DNA of 64,000 nt from the NCBI GenBank assembly GCA_028688145.1, contig JAQTYU010000013.1:39841-103840 (forward strand), in the 5' to 3' direction. Both the position numbers and the translations under genes were made by a program. This document shows positions 27,774 to 36,985 of the stretch, in pieces (within the stretch, counting starts at the first letter, position 1; each line of letters starts with the position of its first letter). The notes below the pieces were generated by a model. It worked only from the letters and a program-made list of their open reading frames with translations. It made no database searches and was not told the origin of the DNA. The stretch is from Thiotrichaceae bacterium. Its GTDB lineage: Bacteria; Pseudomonadota; Gammaproteobacteria; Beggiatoales; Beggiatoaceae.

Positions 27774-28603
27774 TCAATTGGGATTTGCCCACAATTTTAG
27801 TTGCCTTATTGTCGTTCACTGCGTTGATGTGGTTGTATGACATTTTGTATTTTTACCCAGTACGCCGCATTGCTATTGCCAATTTATCGGAAAATGCGAC
27901 CCCGGCTGACCGTCTGAATGCGGAACGAGTGCCGTTTTTAATCGATATTTCAAAATCCTTATTTCCTGTGATTCTGATTGTGTTATTACTGCGCTCGTTT
28001 TTGATTGAACCGTTTCGGATTCCGTCTAATTCGATGATGCCGACTTTGTTGACGGGCGATTTCATTCTGGTCAATAAGTACAATTACGGGATTCGTTTGC
28101 CCGTATTGAACAATAAAGTTATCGAAATTGGTAGCCCGAAACGCGGTGATATTGTGGTATTCCGTTATCCTGAAGACCCGACTACGCCGTTTATCAAGCG
28201 CGTGGTCGGGATTGGCGGCGATAAGATTAGCTATAATAATGAAACTAAAGTGTTATCTGTCAATGGGACGGCGGTTGAGCAAACCCAGATCGGCTTGTAC
28301 CAAGGTGTTGGGGCAGGCAGCAATATGACGGGCGCAAATGAAAAGCGTGAACAATTATTTGATGTAGCGCATAAAATTCTGGTGCAGCACGATGTTTATG
28401 TGAAACCGCCTTACACCGAATACACAGTGCCCGCAGGACATTATTTTGTGCTCGGTGATAACCGTGATAACAGCAAAGATAGCCGTTATTGGGGCACAGT
28501 GCCTGATGAAAATTTAATTGGCAGAGCGTTTTATATCTGGATGAATTTTGATTTCTCTAATGGCGGTGTGAATTGGCAACGTTTGGGTACACATCTTCAA
28601 TAA
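27770..28603 (+). CDS. lepB: signal peptidase I
   Basis: 277-residue inner-membrane serine protease that removes Sec signal peptides. Two N-terminal membrane segments (about 8-28 and 62-80), catalytic Ser88 in SNSMMPTL and Lys143 in [11 protein letters not shown], and the [14 protein letters not shown] box near 223-236. Start overlaps the lepA stop. Length and residue spacing are close to the E. coli enzyme (Ser91, Lys146), though it is shorter overall. Confidence 0.97.
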   Translation: MINWDLPTILVALLSFTALMWLYDILYFYPVRRIAIANLSENATPADRLNAERVPFLIDISKSLFPVILIVLLLRSFLIEPFRIPSNSMMPTLLTGDFILVNKYNYGIRLPVLNNKVIEIGSPKRGDIVVFRYPEDPTTPFIKRVVGIGGDKISYNNETKVLSVNGTAVEQTQIGLYQGVGAGSNMTGANEKREQLFDVAHKILVQHDVYVKPPYTEYTVPAGHYFVLGDNRDNSKDSRYWGTVPDENLIGRAFYIWMNFDFSNGGVNWQRLGTHLQ

Positions 28604-28656
28604 TACGCCTAAAAGCGTCATACTAATGTCCATACATTCAATCATGAGGATAGACC

Positions 28657-29040
28657 ATGTTCAAGAATATGCGTAAACAACAGGGTGCAGGTAAAATGGG
28701 CTTGCTATTTATTCTGGCAGTGCTCGGCTGTGGGGTTTGGTTGGCTCTGAAAGTTGTGCCTTTGTATGTCAACAATGCTAAAGTTGCCAATGCCTTGGAA
28801 AACATGAAAGTGCAACCCGGTGCGGACAAAAAGAATAATGCTGAGTTGCAAAGTGACCTGACCAAACGTCTGGGTGTTGAAGGGATTGAACGTATTACTC
28901 GTGAGACCTTCAAAGACTATGTAACGGTCGAAAGAACCGCCACAGGCTACAACATGACCGTCGCTTATGATGACTTGGTAAAAATCACCAATGATTTTTA
29001 TGTGATGGTGCGTTTCAAGAAAAGTATTAGCGTCCCTTGA
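28657..29040 (+). CDS. DUF4845 membrane protein
   Basis: 127 residues. One membrane segment near the N-terminus (about 14-34, with KVVPLYVNNAKV after it), then a small extracytoplasmic domain. DUF4845 proteins are regularly encoded between lepB and rnc in beta- and gammaproteobacteria, exactly as here. An ATGAGGA site precedes the start. Function unknown; its stop overlaps the rnc start. Confidence 0.88.
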   Translation: MFKNMRKQQGAGKMGLLFILAVLGCGVWLALKVVPLYVNNAKVANALENMKVQPGADKKNNAELQSDLTKRLGVEGIERITRETFKDYVTVERTATGYNMTVAYDDLVKITNDFYVMVRFKKSISVP

Positions 29041-29720
29041 TTGCAGATTACACCCCTTTATATCGAGCCTTGGGCTATCAATTTACCCGCCCTGAATGGC
29101 TGACTGCTGCCCTCACTCATCGCAGTGTGGGCACTGCCAATAATGAACGCCTAGAATTTTTAGGCGATGCCTTATTGAGTTTCATTGTCGCAGAAACCCT
29201 GTTTGAACGTTTTAGCCATGCCAGCGAAGGTGAACTCACTCGTTGCCGCGCCAGTTTGGTGAAAAAAGACACGCTGGCAGAAATCGCCCAAGATTTAAAA
29301 CTGGGAGATTATTTGCACTTGGGCGGGGGCGAGTTGAAAAGCGGCGGTTTCCGACGCGCTTCAATTCTTGCCGACGCTTTAGAAGCGATTCTCGGTGCGA
29401 TTTTCTTGGATACGGGAATGCCTGCATGCAAGCAAGTGGTGTTGCATTTGTTGGCGGATAGATTGAGCGATTTATCCCCAAAACGTATCGACAAAGATGC
29501 CAAAACCCGGCTGCAAGAATATTTGCAATCCAAACAATTGCCGCTGCCTGAATATCAGGTATTAGCGATTGAAGGTGCGCCCCACGAACAACGTTTTGAA
29601 GTGGCCTGTATTATTAAAAATTTAGACAAACCAACCTGTGGTGTGGGAGAAAGCCGCAGACGTGCCGAGCAGGAAGCCGCCACTCAAGCCTTAATTGCCC
29701 TGAAGATTGAACATGAATGA
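29037..29720 (+). CDS. rnc: ribonuclease III
   Basis: 227 residues. Catalytic signature NERLEFLGDALL (near 37-48) and a second acidic site ADALEAILGAIFLD (near 108-121), followed by a double-stranded RNA-binding domain (about 153-225; GESRRRAEQEAATQAL). Processes rRNA and structured mRNAs. The likely start is a TTG that overlaps the previous stop, implying translational coupling. Confidence 0.97.
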   Translation: MIADYTPLYRALGYQFTRPEWLTAALTHRSVGTANNERLEFLGDALLSFIVAETLFERFSHASEGELTRCRASLVKKDTLAEIAQDLKLGDYLHLGGGELKSGGFRRASILADALEAILGAIFLDTGMPACKQVVLHLLADRLSDLSPKRIDKDAKTRLQEYLQSKQLPLPEYQVLAIEGAPHEQRFEVACIIKNLDKPTCGVGESRRRAEQEAATQALIALKIEHE

Positions 29721-30609
29721 TGAACGCTGTGGTTATGTTGCCCTGATTGGTCGCCCCAATGTTGGCAAATCAACTTTGCTCAATCAATTGATTGGACAAA
29801 AATTAAGTATTACCTCCCCAAAACCGCAAACTACGCGCCATCGTTTATTAGGGATTAAAAGCGAGGGCAAAATCCAAACCGTGTATGTGGACACGCCCGG
29901 TTTGCATCAACGCCAAACCAGCGCGATGAACCGTTATTTAAACCGCGCTGCGAGCAATAGTTTGGTGGATGTGGATGTCATCGTGTGGATGCTGGAAGCT
30001 TTGCGCTGGACCGAAGAAGATGAGCATGTGTTAGGCTTGTTGAAAAACACCAAGATTCCTGTGATTCTCGCGATTAATAAAGTGGATAAACTCAGCGGAG
30101 ACAAGGGCGAATTATTGCCTTATTTACAAGAAATCTCGGCGAAGTTTCAGTTTCACGATGTATTCCCAATTTCGGCGCATCATGGCGATAATTTGGAAGC
30201 CTTAGAAAGTAAAATTAACAGCTTGCTACCTTATGGCGAATGGATTTTTCCAGAAGACCAAGTCACAGATCGTTCTGAACGCTTTTTAAGTGCTGAAATC
30301 GTGCGGGAAAAATTGGTGCGGCGTTTGGGCGATGAATTGCCTTATCAGCTCACGGTGCAAATCGAATATTTCACCCCACGCGAACATATTATTCACATCA
30401 GCGCAGTGATTTGGGTCGAGCGTCCCGGTCAAAAAGCGATTGTGATTGGGAAACATGGCAGCGTGTTGAAAGCGGTTGGTGAGCAAGCCCGTCATGATTT
30501 AGAAAAAATGCTCGACAATAAAGTTTTTCTACAATTGTGGGTTAAAGTCAAAGAAGGCTGGCATGACAGCGAGCAGGCTTTGCAGCAATTGGGCTATTTG
30601 GATAAGTAA
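29713..30609 (+). CDS. era: GTPase Era
   Basis: 298 residues. G1 GRPNVGKST, G2 around TTRHR, G3 DTPGLH, G4 NKVD, and a C-terminal KH domain with VIGKHGSVLKAVG. Required for 30S subunit maturation and 16S rRNA 3'-end processing. The ATG at 29713 overlaps the rnc stop by eight bases; a TTG two codons upstream is the alternative. recO, the usual next gene, is absent: mobile-element debris follows. Confidence 0.97.
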   Translation: MNDERCGYVALIGRPNVGKSTLLNQLIGQKLSITSPKPQTTRHRLLGIKSEGKIQTVYVDTPGLHQRQTSAMNRYLNRAASNSLVDVDVIVWMLEALRWTEEDEHVLGLLKNTKIPVILAINKVDKLSGDKGELLPYLQEISAKFQFHDVFPISAHHGDNLEALESKINSLLPYGEWIFPEDQVTDRSERFLSAEIVREKLVRRLGDELPYQLTVQIEYFTPREHIIHISAVIWVERPGQKAIVIGKHGSVLKAVGEQARHDLEKMLDNKVFLQLWVKVKEGWHDSEQALQQLGYLDK

Positions 30610-30620
30610 TCTCTTCCAAA

Positions 30621-30641
30621 ACTCATTATTCAATAATGAGT
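30621..30641 (+). terminator. hairpin after era
   Basis: ACTCATTATT (30621-30630) and AATAATGAGT (30632-30641) form a 10-bp perfect inverted repeat 11 bp after the era stop. The following GGTTTGTCTCG is only weakly T-rich. Probable transcript end of the lepA-era operon. Confidence 0.5.
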
Positions 30642-30642
30642 G

Positions 30643-30713
30643 GTTTGTCTCGTTCCAACGCTCCCGCGTTGGAATGCCTACCTCGTCGCTCCAGCGGCGA
30701 GGGTTTTACAAGC
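30643..30713. repeat. relic of the MITE core
   Basis: GTCTCGTTCCAACGCTCCCGCGTTGGAATGCCTACCTCG followed by CTCCAGCGGCGAGGGTTTTACAAGC parallels the centre of the MITE copies at 58531-58801 and (reverse) 54467-54705, with a few differences. The MITE ends are not present here, so this is a fragment or a separate palindromic repeat captured by the MITE. Confidence 0.6.
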
Positions 30714-30751
30714 GCATTTGAGATGCATTTAGATTTAAATAGTTAAATCAG

Positions 30752-31610
30752 TATAGAACCGATTTGGAATTTTTAAAGAGAAGCGAGTTGTTTAATGGTA
30801 AGCCTGATAAAGCACAGTTTGGTATTAGCGTTCTCAAGACTGCGCTCAAAGTTCTTAACTAACGACTTACATCTCTCTACCCAAGCATTGGAACGTTCGA
30901 TTACCGACCTTGCCTTGACGGGTACAAAACCTGTTTTACCTAGGGCTGCCTTCTTTTGAGGGTTTAGCTGATAGCTCAAATTGGAGTTTATCCCTGATTT
31001 CAGGGTAAAACTTCTCTAATTCCTTCCGAATACGTTCTGGATGATAGCCGTTATCCAACAAGATTGTAGTCTTTCCGCTCTCTCGGGGTTTGTCCCTGAA
31101 ATAATCGAGGGGCTACTTGAACATCTCAATCAAACCTACGTCATCACTAATATGAGCTTTTGTACAGTGAGTGAACAAGGGAAAGCCTAAACTATCCACC
31201 GCTAAGTGTCTTTTAATACCATGGGTGGCTTTGTAAAAACAAAAGCCCTTGCTTTGAAGACTGGCGAGACAGGTGTTTTTCACCGCTTGGGAATCCACCA
31301 TTATGATGACACCCGTAGCCCGCCATTGTTTGTAATGCCAATAGACTGTTGAATACGGTGGGAAGTCTTTGGGGAGCTCTGCCCAGTTGCAGCCATTTTT
31401 GAGCTAAAGCATGGCATCGAACAGGAGACGATAGCCCCATTTCTGAGGACGAGTTTGTTTTTTCTTAGGCAATAACTCAATTTAACAAAGTTTCAACGAC
31501 TGCCCACTCTGCATCGTTCAGACTACTGGAATAAGAACTCATTTTATCTCGCTTTGATTATCTATCCCTCATCTTTTACATCTTACACAAGACTTCAAAT
31601 CGGCTCTATA
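30752..31610 (-). mobile_element. degenerate IS5-family insertion sequence
   Basis: Terminal inverted repeats at 30752-30766 and 31596-31610 (TATAGARCCGATTTG) agree at 14 of 15 positions and enclose a broken IS5-type transposase. The span of 859 bp fits an IS5-family element with deletions. Its right end abuts a fragment of a different transposase (31610-31684), so it probably inserted into an older element. Confidence 0.75.
30773..31542 (-). pseudogene. IS5-family transposase, broken
   Basis: Reading from ATG 31542: MSSYSSSLNDAEWAVVETLLN then a stop, KTRPQKWGYRLLFDAML with another stop, a deletion after HYKQWRATGVI, then MVDSQAVKNT...GIKRHLAVDSLGFPLFTHC, a stop after LIEMFK, KTTILLDNGYHPE, and finally (after a frameshift) GFVPVKARSVIERSNAWVERCKSLVKNFERSL. 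These are the consecutive blocks of two-domain IS5/IS1031-type transposases. At least three stops, one internal deletion and one frameshift make it inactive. A second, partial copy of the same element is at 32696-33052. Confidence 0.85.
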
Positions 31611-31684
31611 TGTTTGGGAAGTGGATACAAGGACATAGGCGCATAGAGAACAATTTACACTGGGTAAAGGATATAGCTGCGTAA
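31610..31684 (+). pseudogene. fragment of an ISAs1/H-repeat-type transposase
   Basis: One plus-strand frame reads WIQGHRRIENNLHWVKDIAA then stop. The pattern GH-x-x-IEN-x-LHWV-x-D is the C-terminal DDE region signature of ISAs1/H-repeat (IS4-like) transposases. Only about 25 codons survive and the neighbouring sequence has stops in this frame. It is cut on the left by the IS5 element. Confidence 0.55.
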
Positions 31685-31900
31685 TCTCTAAACCGAATGC
31701 AGCCATCAGGAATGAGGGGGCTTTAAGATCGTGACAACGGTGAAGATTTTTAAATCCCCCAGTCCAATTTTTCAAAGGGGGAGCAGATCGTATTAAATTT
31801 TAACCCTAAATTCCGATTCAGTTGCAGGGTGAGAATTGCCCACCAACGTTTGATAAGTCCGCAAGTGACTCTGGACGATGCCCACCCTACAATTTAAAAA
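31685..31900. other. intergenic debris, 216 bp
   Basis: Contains the motif TTTTTCAAAGGGGGAG (31767-31787 region), also seen at 62018-62038, and a CCACCCTAC end near 31878-31890. Nothing coding was recognised. Confidence 0.4.
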
Positions 31901-32635
31901 TTATTCCCTTTTTTCCAACATCCAACGATAACTATGCGGCATCAACGCATCTTCAGGGCTGAAATAGCTCGCCAGCCAACACAATAAATTAATCCCCAGC
32001 ACCAGTGGCGGCGCGAAAATTCCCAAAATTAATGCAGGATGTTTCGCCTTAATCCAATTCAACAGCGTTTTACTGATCGCAATATTCATCAGCAATGCCG
32101 CCGTTTCCAAAGGTTTCCCTGTTTGACTTTCTTCTTTTAATACAAAACCTTGTTCTGAGATTTGTTCACGCAATCCATGACTTGTCCAACGTTGAAAATC
32201 TAAAGGTGCGTCGTGAATGGGATATAAAAACGGCACTTGTAAGACTAAAATCCCTTGCGGTTTTAACACCCGCTTAATTTCTTGCAGGCAATCATAAGGG
32301 CGCGGCAAATGTTCCAAAACATCTAATAACAATACACAATCCACACTTTCCGTCGCCAAGGGCAAGGCTTGTGCGTCGCCGTATAACATCGGGCGGGTCT
32401 CGTACCAATTCACCGCAGTGCTGTAATAATCCAAACCAATATAATCCGCATCCTGTGGCAAATACGGGCGTAAGGGCTGATCTGCACAGCCAATATCTAA
32501 AATTTTTCCCTGCAAAACTTTGGCAATGGCTAATTGATGTTGATACTGTTGACGGTATACAAACCATTGCGGGTGAAACGGCGTGGCGCGTACACGGGTT
32601 AAAATCTTTTTGAGCGATTTATATAAATCAGACAT
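31901..32635 (-). CDS. class I SAM-dependent methyltransferase
   Basis: 244 residues. SAM-binding motif ILDIGCADQPLRPYL (near 46-60), acidic motif II IGLDYYS (near 64-70), motif III VDCVLLLDVLEHLPRPYDCLQEIKRVLKPQG (about 96-126, split here for reference). The C-terminal part has two hydrophobic segments (about 185-235), so the protein may sit at the membrane. ATG 32635 preferred over a TTG five codons earlier. Lies alone between two inverted IS5 relics; substrate unknown, perhaps a lipid or glycan. Confidence 0.78.
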   Translation of the reverse strand: MSDLYKSLKKILTRVRATPFHPQWFVYRQQYQHQLAIAKVLQGKILDIGCADQPLRPYLPQDADYIGLDYYSTAVNWYETRPMLYGDAQALPLATESVDCVLLLDVLEHLPRPYDCLQEIKRVLKPQGILVLQVPFLYPIHDAPLDFQRWTSHGLREQISEQGFVLKEESQTGKPLETAALLMNIAISKTLLNWIKAKHPALILGIFAPPLVLGINLLCWLASYFSPEDALMPHSYRWMLEKRE

Positions 32636-32695
32636 TGCGAAGCTTGCCAATGAAAAATGAGGAATATCTGATTATAGCGTGCCAGAACCTGTACC

Positions 32696-33052
32696 GTCCA
32701 AAGAATGGTGGATTCCCAAGTGGTGAAAAACACCTGTCTCGCCAGTCTTCAAAGCAAGGGCTTTTGTTTTTACAAAGCCACCCATGGTATTAAAAGACAC
32801 TTAGCGATGGATAGTTTAGGCTTTCCCTTGTTCACGCACTGTACAAAAACCAATATTAGTGATGACGTAGGTTTGATTGAGATGTTCAAGCAGAATCTCG
32901 ATTATTTCAGGGACAAACCGCTAAAGAATTAGAGAAGTTTTACCCTGAAATCAGGGATAAACTCCAATTTGAGCTATCAGCTAAACCCTCAAAACAAGAA
33001 AAGTTAGCCGACGGGAAATCAGGTTTTGTACCCGTCAAGGCAGGGTAGGTGT
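32696..33052 (+). pseudogene. partial IS5-family transposase, second copy
   Basis: Starts abruptly inside the gene at MVDSQVVKNTCLASLQSKGF and runs to GLIEMFKQNLDYFRDKP. A deletion and stop follow, then KFYPEIRDKLQFELSAKPSKQEKLADGKSGFVPVKAG. Closely related to the minus-strand copy at 30773-31542 but lacks both the N-terminal third and the C-terminal end, so no terminal repeats remain. Confidence 0.85.
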
Positions 33053-33411
33053 CTGTTGATGACGAATACCTTTGGCTTTAGGAGAGTCACTCAGTGTATT
33101 TAGATATGGGATTAAACTATTCATCTCTTATCAGAATAATCAATTAGTTAAGGATTATCTATGTTTAACTGTATATTATACCTAATCTTTAGCTTCTTTG
33201 AACTAGCCCTCCCCCTGCCCCCATTTTTCAAAGGAGGTGAAAAGCGAGATACTTGAGAATACAACAAGATAAAACTTAACCTAATAGCAGTGCTTCAGGG
33301 AGTTAGGGGTGCAGTTAATCTTCAAAACAATATCCCAACGCATGACATTGACAAACTTACGCAATATCGTGTTTCATGCACGCAAGATTAAACTTATCTG
33401 GGAATAAACTC
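33053..33411. other. intergenic region with repeat relics
   Basis: 359 bp without a gene. CCCTCCCCCTGCCCCC with TTTTTCAAAGGAGG near 33207-33238, and GGGAGTTAGGGGTGCAGTTAA near 33299-33318, look like decayed pieces of the CCCC...CGCAGTTAA repeat family. The promoter for ychJ is presumably in its right part. Confidence 0.45.
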
Positions 33412-33810
33412 ATGGCTCAAACTTTACCGCATCATCCTTGCCCCTGTGGTTCTCTGCATGAATTTGCCAATTGCTGCGAGCCTTATTTAAACGGCACAGA
33501 ACCTGCCCCCACGCCAGAAGCCTTGATGCGTTCACGCTATAGCGCGTATGTGCAAGGTAATAGCTTATATTTATTAAAAACGTGGCATCCTGACACCCGC
33601 CCTAAACATTTAGAATTAGACCCGCAGGTACGCTGGTTAGGTTTAAAAATTGTGAAAGTACATCGGGGCGTACATGAAAATACAGGGCATGTACATTTTG
33701 TGGCGCGTTATAAAATCAGAAATGGACAGGCGTATCGTTTAGAAGAAAATAGTCGTTTTGAAAAGATTATGACGCAGTGGTTTTATATTGATGGGGATTT
33801 TTCAGAGTAA
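33412..33810 (+). CDS. ychJ: YchJ-family SEC-C motif protein (UPF0225)
   Basis: 132 residues. An N-terminal SEC-C type zinc motif CPCGS...CCEPYL (near 9-24), then the YchJ domain with PTPEALMRSRYSAYV and LKTWHPDTRP, and the NTF2-like remainder with VHFVARYK. The ATG at 33412 gives MAQTLPHHPCPCGS, the usual N-terminus; an earlier in-frame ATG at 33376 is less likely. Function unknown; the zinc motif resembles that of SecA. Confidence 0.9.
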   Translation: MAQTLPHHPCPCGSLHEFANCCEPYLNGTEPAPTPEALMRSRYSAYVQGNSLYLLKTWHPDTRPKHLELDPQVRWLGLKIVKVHRGVHENTGHVHFVARYKIRNGQAYRLEENSRFEKIMTQWFYIDGDFSE

Positions 33811-33822
33811 ACAGGGAGTTCG

Positions 33823-33855
33823 AGGACTGGCACTTTTTTGAAGACTGCCAGTCCT
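33823..33855. terminator. hairpin between convergent genes ychJ and the CoA-transferase gene
   Basis: Arms AGGACTGGCA (33823-33832) and TGCCAGTCCT (33846-33855) pair perfectly around a 13-nt loop containing a T-run. It lies between two convergent stops, which suits a bidirectional transcript end. Confidence 0.55.
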
Positions 33856-33864
33856 AAAGTGAAA

Positions 33865-35853
33865 TCAACTTTTACAACAGCGACATAATTCCTGTAAACG
33901 TTGATGGGCTTCTTCAACATTATCATAAATATGCGGGGCTAAATCGCGTTGCTCCAAAGCCTCGCCGAGCTTCACCCGTAAAAACGCGCTGGTGGTGTAA
34001 CAAGTCACACCAAAATAAAAACGTTCCACCAAGTCTTTAATCATGTTGGCATAAGCATCCATCAACTGCGGCAAAATAAAGAAATTATCATAATTGACAA
34101 TAGTAAACACTTTCTTGCCCAAAGGCTCAATATAATCAATCACATGCTGGCGAACTGCTTCAATCATGCTATGTGAGCGAATCTCAAAATTTTCAAAATT
34201 CACAAAGAAAATATTTTCACTGGCATTGAAACTCAAACGCGCACTCAGTGGTAACTCCAACATTAAGGGACGCAGACCCATTAATTCCTCAACAAAAATA
34301 TGCTTATCCATGCACGGTAAAGGATTACGAATCACAGGCACAAATTCCATGTGTGCCAAAATATCGCGTTCTAAATCAATGTGCTTTGCAATTTCAATTA
34401 ATTCCAGCCCCTGCGCCCCCAACTGAAACACGCAACGCTCGGTAATATAAAGCACAGGCTGATTTTTCTTAACCGCATATTCACCACTGAAAGTACGATG
34501 TTCCACCGCCTTCACGAATTTGCACACCGTGCCCTCGCTGAGAATGTGCAGCCTGCCCTCATTGACCATCAATTCTGCATTGGCGGTGAACGTACCGACA
34601 AACACCACTTTACGGGCATTTTGACTGATATTAATGAAGCCGCCCGCGCCTGCTAATTTTGGGAAAAACTTACTGACGTTGACATTGCCCTCGCTGTCTA
34701 CCTGTGCCATGCCTAAAAATGCAGTGTCCAAACCGCCGCCATCGTAAAAATCAAATTGTGCAGGTTGGTCAATCACGGCTTGGGTATTGCTTGCTGCACC
34801 AAAATTTAAGCCGCCCGCAGGAACGCCGCCAATCACACCAGGTTCAGTTGTTAAAGTAATTAAATTAATCACTTGCTCTTCATTGGCAACGCTGGCAATG
34901 CCTTCGGGCATCCCAATGCCTAAATTCACAATGCTATTCGCTTTCAGTTCCAAGGCGGCACGTCGTGCGATAATTTTGCGTTCATCCAAAGCAATCGGGG
35001 GAATGGCGTGCATCGGAATCCGAATTTCACTGCTAAAAGCGGGATTGTATTCCGTGCCAAAGGTTTGCCAATGATGTTCGGGACGTGCCAGTACCACACA
35101 ATCTACTAAAACCCCTGGGATTTTGATTTGTTTCGCGGGTAAAGTGCCATTTTCTGCAATGCGTTCCACCTGCACAATCACGATGCCGCCTGAATTGTGT
35201 GCCGCCATCGCCAAGGGCAAAACTTCCAAAAATAAAGCTTCTTTTTCCATCGTGATATTGCCGTCAATATCTGCCGTGGTGCCGCGCAAAATCGCAATAT
35301 CAATGGGGAAGGTTTTATAAAATAAGTATTCTTCGCCCTGAATTTCCATCAGTTCGACTAAATTTTCTTGGGTAGAATCGTTGATTTTACCGCCGCCAAG
35401 GCGCGGGTCTACAAAAGTTCCCAAACCGACGCTGGTTAATAATCCAGGACGTTTGGCGGCGATTTCTCGGAACAAGTGCGCAATCACGCCTTGCGGCAGG
35501 TTGTAGGCTTCAATTTCGTTGTTAATTGCCAATTGCTGCAATTTGGGCACTAAACCCCAATGCCCCCCAATTACCCGTTTAATCAGTCCCTTATGTCCCA
35601 AATGATTTAAGCCGCGCTGTTTCCCGTCGCCCTGTCCTGCGGCATAAACCAAGGTTAAATTGCGCGGTTTGCCTGTTTCTAAAAAATATTCTTCTAAGGC
35701 AATCGCGACTCCTTCGGCGAAACCGATGCCGACAAAACCATCAGTTGCAACGGTATCTCCGTCATGGATAAGACGTACGGCGGCTTCTGCACTGACAATC
35801 TTACCTTTGCGAAATAACGGCGATTGCGACAAAACAGGATGTTTGTTCGGCAT
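33865..35853 (-). CDS. family I CoA-transferase (acetate/propionate CoA-transferase, YdiF-like)
   Basis: 662 residues. The alpha part (about 15-280) and beta part (about 290-520) of a fused CoA-transferase are both present. The catalytic Glu is expected in TTEPGVIGG near 337; downstream VPAGGLNFG and [15 protein letters not shown] match the acetate/propionate type. An additional C-terminal region of about 140 residues ([51 protein letters not shown]) is beyond the usual ~520-residue length. Would exchange CoA between short-chain acids; exact acids cannot be told. Confidence 0.85.
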   Translation of the reverse strand: MPNKHPVLSQSPLFRKGKIVSAEAAVRLIHDGDTVATDGFVGIGFAEGVAIALEEYFLETGKPRNLTLVYAAGQGDGKQRGLNHLGHKGLIKRVIGGHWGLVPKLQQLAINNEIEAYNLPQGVIAHLFREIAAKRPGLLTSVGLGTFVDPRLGGGKINDSTQENLVELMEIQGEEYLFYKTFPIDIAILRGTTADIDGNITMEKEALFLEVLPLAMAAHNSGGIVIVQVERIAENGTLPAKQIKIPGVLVDCVVLARPEHHWQTFGTEYNPAFSSEIRIPMHAIPPIALDERKIIARRAALELKANSIVNLGIGMPEGIASVANEEQVINLITLTTEPGVIGGVPAGGLNFGAASNTQAVIDQPAQFDFYDGGGLDTAFLGMAQVDSEGNVNVSKFFPKLAGAGGFINISQNARKVVFVGTFTANAELMVNEGRLHILSEGTVCKFVKAVEHRTFSGEYAVKKNQPVLYITERCVFQLGAQGLELIEIAKHIDLERDILAHMEFVPVIRNPLPCMDKHIFVEELMGLRPLMLELPLSARLSFNASENIFFVNFENFEIRSHSMIEAVRQHVIDYIEPLGKKVFTIVNYDNFFILPQLMDAYANMIKDLVERFYFGVTCYTTSAFLRVKLGEALEQRDLAPHIYDNVEEAHQRLQELCRCCKS

Positions 35854-36335
35854 AATTTTTCCTCCTTTTAAGATTTTATCTTTATCCTTAATAGGTTTAG
35901 CAGTTTTAAGCCTTAATTACAAAGTACATTAGTGAGTTATAATATTCTTTTAAATGAAAGTAATCAGATGAGTTTGCTGTAAAAACAGGTTATCATATTG
36001 ATTTAGATTAAATTATATCTAGTAGGCTTTTATGGTGAAGTCAGTAGTGATCCAATACGATTAAATCTTGAAAAAGTACCCGTCTGTGAGTGGAACAAGC
36101 TATAAAAAATTTTGTTATCAAATAGATAAGAAACTTCTCGCCTCGGACATACGTTAGCAATAGCAAGCCTGTCTCAGTTCAACTAAAATGAGAGCAACAA
36201 GGTTAGATTATTTAGGCATAATGCAGCATCAAGGCATCCCTGTTTACACTGATCACAAGTTTTGAGCTTATGCTCCGAGCCATTCGACCCTGCGCATAAA
36301 ACCTGTTTTTTTAGAGCCTAGAGATAGTTTGCTGA
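35854..36335. promoter_or_regulatory. divergent intergenic region, 482 bp
   Basis: Separates the minus-strand CoA-transferase gene from plus-strand cheD and must hold promoters for both. It is AT-rich between 35870 and 36130. GGAGGAAAAATT lies just upstream of the CoA-transferase start on the minus strand. No tRNA, riboswitch or small gene was recognised. Confidence 0.5.
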
Positions 36336-36968
36336 ATGCAGAACATACCCCCACCACCCCGCGCTTATTTTGGTTATGAGCAAATAAAACGTTATTGGGA
36401 TCATCACTATAACAGTTATGTCGCGAAGATTTTGCCGGGGGAGTTTTATGTCACTGCCCATGACGAAATTATCATGACCTTGGTGGGTTCATGTGTGAGC
36501 GCGTGTATTCGAGATGCGGTGAAAGGGATTGGGGGCATGAATCATTTTATGTTGCCCACGGGGACGCTTGATCAAAAATGGGGACATACCAATGTCAGTG
36601 CTGCCAGTCGTTACGGCTGCTTTGCCATGGAAAATATGATTAATGAAATTTTAAAACATGGCGGACGACGCGAACATTTAGAAGTTAAATTGTTTGGTGG
36701 GGGTAATGTCATGGCAAATATCACCAGCATTGGTAAACAAAATATTGAATTTGTTAGAGACTATGTCCAAATAGAGCATTTGAATTTGATTGCGGAAGAT
36801 TTGGGCGATATTTATCCGCGTAAAATTTTATATTTCCCCAAAACAGGACGGGTGCGAGTTAAAAAGCTACATGCGCCAGAACAAACAATTATCGCGCGTG
36901 AACAGGCTTATCAACAACACTTAGAGCAGCAACCTGTCTCAGGGGGAGATATTGAATTATTTGATTAG
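36336..36968 (+). CDS. cheD: chemoreceptor glutamine deamidase CheD
   Basis: 210 residues. The catalytic region LVGSCVSACIRD (Cys near 54) and the downstream His in GGMNHFMLP (near 70) are the CheD signature; KLFGGGNVM is also conserved. Deamidates Gln residues in chemoreceptors and may bind a CheC/CheY-like partner. 17 bp upstream of cheB. No cheA, cheW or receptor gene is adjacent, so the pair may serve the Pil-Chp-like system at the left of the window or another unseen array. Confidence 0.93.
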   Translation: MQNIPPPPRAYFGYEQIKRYWDHHYNSYVAKILPGEFYVTAHDEIIMTLVGSCVSACIRDAVKGIGGMNHFMLPTGTLDQKWGHTNVSAASRYGCFAMENMINEILKHGGRREHLEVKLFGGGNVMANITSIGKQNIEFVRDYVQIEHLNLIAEDLGDIYPRKILYFPKTGRVRVKKLHAPEQTIIAREQAYQQHLEQQPVSGGDIELFD

Positions 36969-36985
36969 AGATTACGGGACAACAC

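Noticed and set aside
27646..27843. minus-strand frame across the lepA-lepB junction
   Set aside because: Overlaps two essential conserved genes on the other strand and has no independent support.
30752..33052. active composite transposon carrying the methyltransferase
   Set aside because: Both IS5 copies are broken, the right copy lacks its ends, and no outer target duplication can be seen.
35854..36335. tRNA or small RNA gene in the long gap
   Set aside because: No cloverleaf-compatible arms, TTCRANY-type T-loop or terminator-tailed hairpin was found.
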